DNA from: CAZJJK01 sp964546285
GTDB taxonomy: Bacteria; Spirochaetota; Spirochaetia; Treponematales; Breznakiellaceae
DNA: 17,813 nucleotides
Reading direction: 5' to 3'
Assembly: GCA_964546285.1 (NCBI GenBank)
Contig: CAZJJK010000067.1
Coordinates: 1-17,813, forward strand
In this document: positions 15,321 to 17,813 of the stretch, piece after piece
Numbering within the stretch: position 1 is the stretch's first letter
Layout of the letters: every line of letters starts with the position of its first letter
Made by a program: the position numbers and the translations under genes
Notes under the pieces: model-generated
What the model was told of the DNA's origin: nothing
Databases searched by the model: none
Seen by the model: only the letters and a program-made list of their open reading frames with translations

Positions 15321-17390
15321 ATGATGGAAGACATAAAACGGTCTAGGCTCGCTCTTCGCGTTACGGCCAGTTCGGTACTGATAATCCTTATCGTTTATTT
15401 CATTATGCAGACGCTGTCGTATTTCCGCGACAATATTCTGCTTGGCGTGTCTGACTTATCCGCCTTGCCGGCGGCCGTTTTTGGCTTTATCGGTATGTAT
15501 GTCCTGCCTCCTATGGTCGTTTTCGGCATAATACTGTATGTAGCGGCCCTACCTTTGGAACGGACTTTGGAACGTTTACGTTCAGGCGAAAGCGTTGATG
15601 CGGCAACGGTGGAAAAAACCAGGCTTAAAATTCTGTCGTTTTCGCGCCTGGTGCTGATCTTTTATCTGCTCGGCTTCGCGCTCGGCTTCCTTGTTTTAGT
15701 GATAGTGGAATCCGGCATCGCCGGCATCGCGGCGCCGCACCGTATCGTCGTCCTGTTTTTCAACCTTTCGACTGGCTTTATTTTCGCTTCAGCTCAATCG
15801 TCCATAAACAATGTCCTTTTTAAGGAATTACGGAACCGCCTGGCGCTGAGAGAGATTGGAAAGCGCAAACGGCAATTACGCGGAACGCTTAAGCAGGTCT
15901 TGCTCGCGGCCGCGATGGCGTACTATGTCTGGGGCTTTCTGGCGTTCAATCTACGCGACGCCAATGCCTACCATAATTTGCAAGTTAAGACTCTCCAAAC
16001 GGTAGCCACGGGTCAGGCGACGCGTGAAGACGCGGCCGCGGCCTTCCGCGCCTCTTTCGCCAGCGCTTTTCCAACAGCGGCAAACCGACCGGGATTTCGG
16101 ATAGATTCAGTGAGCTTGCCTTGGGACCTTAATAAACCCTACGAGACGATTCAGTTCCACATCGCCCTGCTCTGCTTCCTGTTCGGAATATCTTCGGTGA
16201 TATTCGTCCAAATCGTTATTTCCAAAGACACCAGGGACCAAGTCGCCGCGATCACCGACCGCATCCGCGATGTTACGCAGGGCGATGGCGATTTGCGTAA
16301 ACGCCTTAACCTTCAAGCCATGGATGAATATGGCGCACTATCGGAATCCGTCAATTCGCTCTTAGACCGCTTTGTCGATATCGTAAGCCGGATAGCCGCC
16401 GCCGCCACGCAAACGCGGGCGGGAGCGGCCGCCATCGACCGAATGCTGGCCGAAGCCGAAGCCAAGGCGGGGTCTACCGTTAACGCGGTACTGGATTTGA
16501 CGAGAGCGTTGGACAGTCAAGCGACCGAATCGCGCGGACTAACCGATGCCGTCCGTTCCGTTGATATGGCGGCTAAAGCGGTCGCGGTCGCGGTGGAAGC
16601 TCAACGAGACAACGCCGCCGACACCGCGGCCGCTATGGAAGAAATGTTCGCTAACATCAGATCGGTTGAAAGCATGACAAGCCGCTCCGGCCAGCTGTCC
16701 GAGGACTTGGCGGAAAGAGGCTCCGCCGGAGGCGCCGCGGTGGCCGATACGGAAGCGGCTATAGCCGCCATTGAGGCCTCGGCCAGCGATGTTTTATCGG
16801 TTTTGCGAACCCTATCCAAAATAGCCGGAGACACTAATCTGCTGGCGATGAACGCCGCGATAGAAGCGGCACATGCCGGTGATCAAGGCGCTGGCTTCGC
16901 TGTCGTCGCCGACGAGGTAAGGGCCCTAGCTTCCACGGCAGCCGCCCAAACCAAGACCATCAGGAACCACCTAAAAGACATGGCTGAAAAGGTCCGCCGA
17001 GGGGTGGAGCGATCCGCGGCCTCCGATACCGCTTTCCGAGGTTTATCGGAAGGCATAAGCCAGGCCGCGGCGATATCTCAAGAGATAGAAGAGGCCATGA
17101 AAGAGCAGTCCGCCGGAACCAAATCCGTGGAAAGCGCCCTTAACCGCGTGATTGAAAACGCCGAATCCATCAAAGTGCTAATCGAAAAGCAGGGAGCTGA
17201 AACCATCGGCATGGCCGAACGTCTGGACACGGCCTTAAGCCGTTTATCGGAATTAGCTTTATCATCCCGCGTTCAGGCCGAGGCCGTCCGCGAACTGGAC
17301 ACGTCCTTCGCCGCGGTGCGCAAAGAAGTGGACAGCAATATGTCAGCGGTGGACAAGCTGAACCGGGAGTTATCCACGCTTAAGTCGTAA
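15321..17390 (+). CDS. Six-TM methyl-accepting chemotaxis protein
   Basis: 689 residues from the ATG at 15321; the ATG three bases later is equally placed, since GGGGAAAGG ends at 15317. The open frame from 15237 overlaps the cupin and lacks a site. Six membrane segments are visible at about 13-31, 51-77, 108-131, 141-160, 193-211 and 279-300, with an extracytoplasmic loop of about 65 residues (212-278) between the last two. A HAMP region follows (300-353, with TQGDGDLRKRLNL). The signalling tip is at about 497-535 (IAGDTNLLAMNAAIEAAHAGD then VADEVRALA), which binds CheA and CheW and is canonical. Long helical arms on both sides carry methylation sites. The ligand is unknown. Its membrane plan is the same as that of the interrupted receptor at 7079-9010. 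Confidence 0.92.
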   Translation: MMEDIKRSRLALRVTASSVLIILIVYFIMQTLSYFRDNILLGVSDLSALPAAVFGFIGMYVLPPMVVFGIILYVAALPLERTLERLRSGESVDAATVEKTRLKILSFSRLVLIFYLLGFALGFLVLVIVESGIAGIAAPHRIVVLFFNLSTGFIFASAQSSINNVLFKELRNRLALREIGKRKRQLRGTLKQVLLAAAMAYYVWGFLAFNLRDANAYHNLQVKTLQTVATGQATREDAAAAFRASFASAFPTAANRPGFRIDSVSLPWDLNKPYETIQFHIALLCFLFGISSVIFVQIVISKDTRDQVAAITDRIRDVTQGDGDLRKRLNLQAMDEYGALSESVNSLLDRFVDIVSRIAAAATQTRAGAAAIDRMLAEAEAKAGSTVNAVLDLTRALDSQATESRGLTDAVRSVDMAAKAVAVAVEAQRDNAADTAAAMEEMFANIRSVESMTSRSGQLSEDLAERGSAGGAAVADTEAAIAAIEASASDVLSVLRTLSKIAGDTNLLAMNAAIEAAHAGDQGAGFAVVADEVRALASTAAAQTKTIRNHLKDMAEKVRRGVERSAASDTAFRGLSEGISQAAAISQEIEEAMKEQSAGTKSVESALNRVIENAESIKVLIEKQGAETIGMAERLDTALSRLSELALSSRVQAEAVRELDTSFAAVRKEVDSNMSAVDKLNRELSTLKS

Positions 17391-17412
17391 AAGCGGACAA
17401 GCTCGTTAGGCC

Positions 17413-17535
17413 TACTAACTGCTGCCAATTCTGTTGCAGCCAAATAGGTATTGAAACGGAGCCGGCACTTCCCCTCGCCGCGTAGTGGGACCTCGCCTCG
17501 GCATGCAAGTCGCCACAGCCCAGCCCTACCAGCCC
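17413..17535 (-). other. Conserved noncoding tail of the repeat element (right copy)
   Basis: The counterpart of 117-239. Five of the six differences from the left copy fall outside the outer and inner stems described there, and the sixth (17504) also lies outside them, so both stems are kept. The direct-repeat set is slightly degraded (ATGCCG and GGCGAGGG replace one copy each). The CRISPR-repeat-like motif lies at 17433-17457 and on the plus strand ends in ATTGAAAC. With the 22 nt after the receptor stop it fills the intergenic region 17391-17535, which shows no independent terminator for the receptor gene. Confidence 0.45.
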
Positions 17536-17651
17536 TCATACCGCTAGATGCCTAGCGAACCAGCCCGCCCCAGGTTGCCCCTTCACCTTCAGCTGCCCGG
17601 TCTTAAAGTCGATCACTGGCGGATTCTTGTACTCCCCCTGCCACACCTGCC
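17413..17651 (-). repeat. Right copy of the 239-nt inverted repeat
   Basis: Reverse complement of 1-239 without gaps and with 18 mismatches. Identity ends at 17413, 22 nt after the stop codon of the chemotaxis receptor. The 162 nt beyond 17651 have no partner, because the left copy is cut off by the window edge, so the repeat probably continues. Confidence 0.93.
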
Positions 17652-17813
17652 GCATCCATTCTTGCTTGCCCATCTGATGACTCCACACATGCCGGTGAGT
17701 ATATAAGCGCTCAAAGGCCCAGCGATACCTCGGCCCTCCCGGAAGCCCCGTCATATCGGCGTGGGTCATCTCGCTGTCGCTATCCTTCCGATTGAGTATC
17801 CGATACGGCTTAC
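17536..17813 (-). CDS. C-terminal part of unrecognised protein (partial, runs off the right edge)
   Basis: The frame is open from the window edge (codon starting at 17811) to TGA at 17536-17538, giving 91 residues. An internal ATG at 17769 could be a start with GGAAGGA about 14 nt upstream, but nothing forces it. The product is hydrophilic and aromatic-rich (RYRWAFERLYTHRHVWSH, then KQEWMRQVWQGEY), with no membrane segment. Its last 37 residues match the partial gene at 1-116 except for five changes. No nuclease, transposase, recombinase or phage motif that I know is visible in this fragment. Presence in two copies, each with the same downstream tail, suggests a repeated genetic element. Confidence 0.6.
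   Translation of the reverse strand, partial: KPYRILNRKDSDSEMTHADMTGLPGGPRYRWAFERLYTHRHVWSHQMGKQEWMRQVWQGEYKNPPVIDFKTGQLKVKGQPGAGWFARHLAV

Noticed and set aside
17391..17420. Integron attC-like core (GTTAGGC) after the chemotaxis receptor
   Set aside because: Only one core-like heptamer is present; the matching RYYYAAC partner and the palindromic arms of an attC site are missing, and no integrase or cassette layout is seen.
17536..17813. Diversity-generating retroelement target gene
   Set aside because: Differences between the copies are mostly transitions of all types rather than changes at adenines, and the protein end lacks a C-type-lectin-like variable region.

Overview
The window looks like chromosomal DNA of a spirochaete, most likely a Treponema-like member of an insect-gut (termite-type) community. 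This is an inference. It rests on two polytopic methyl-accepting chemotaxis proteins, a class III adenylate cyclase, a DUF2804 protein, several lipoproteins with loose lipoboxes, long coiled-coil/TPR proteins, a lipoprotein xylanase and a roughly even base composition. No rRNA, tRNA or core housekeeping marker is present to fix the taxon.

Layout: (A) 1-239 and 17413-17651 are an inverted pair of the same 239-nt sequence, aligned without gaps at about 92% identity. Each copy holds the last 37 codons of an unrecognised gene plus a 123-nt noncoding tail, and each ends within a few bases of the 3' end of a resident gene. The cargo between them is ordinary-looking. (B) 248-2842 (minus) is a long membrane-anchored coiled-coil protein with 40-residue repeats, divergent from (C) a membrane adenylate cyclase (2946-4604) followed by a DUF2804 protein (4645-5667). 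(D) A GH10 xylanase lipoprotein (5783-6706) has its own sigma70-type promoter and a strong terminator at 6747-6781. (E) After a 372-nt noncoding stretch with a good promoter, a chemotaxis receptor gene (7079-9010) is split by one in-frame TAA. A short-chain dehydrogenase (9035-9862) follows closely. (F) A terminator/promoter pair opens an apparent operon of three exported proteins: a papain-like (permuted NlpC/P60, YiiX-type) lipoprotein, a beta-propeller-like protein and a small barrel-like protein (9981-12638). (G) A large TPR lipoprotein (12809-14788). (H) A small cupin (14921-15265) and a second six-TM chemotaxis receptor (15321-17390).

Much of the content is sensing (cAMP synthesis, chemotaxis) and cell-envelope proteins, with one polysaccharide-degrading enzyme. 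Three of the promoters I can see share the start TTGACAGCT. The points most worth a second look are the inverted terminal element, whose noncoding tail is better conserved than its coding end and can fold; the in-frame stop in the first receptor; and the uncharacterised three-gene envelope operon. I did not find a CRISPR array, a defence system or a recognisable transposase.
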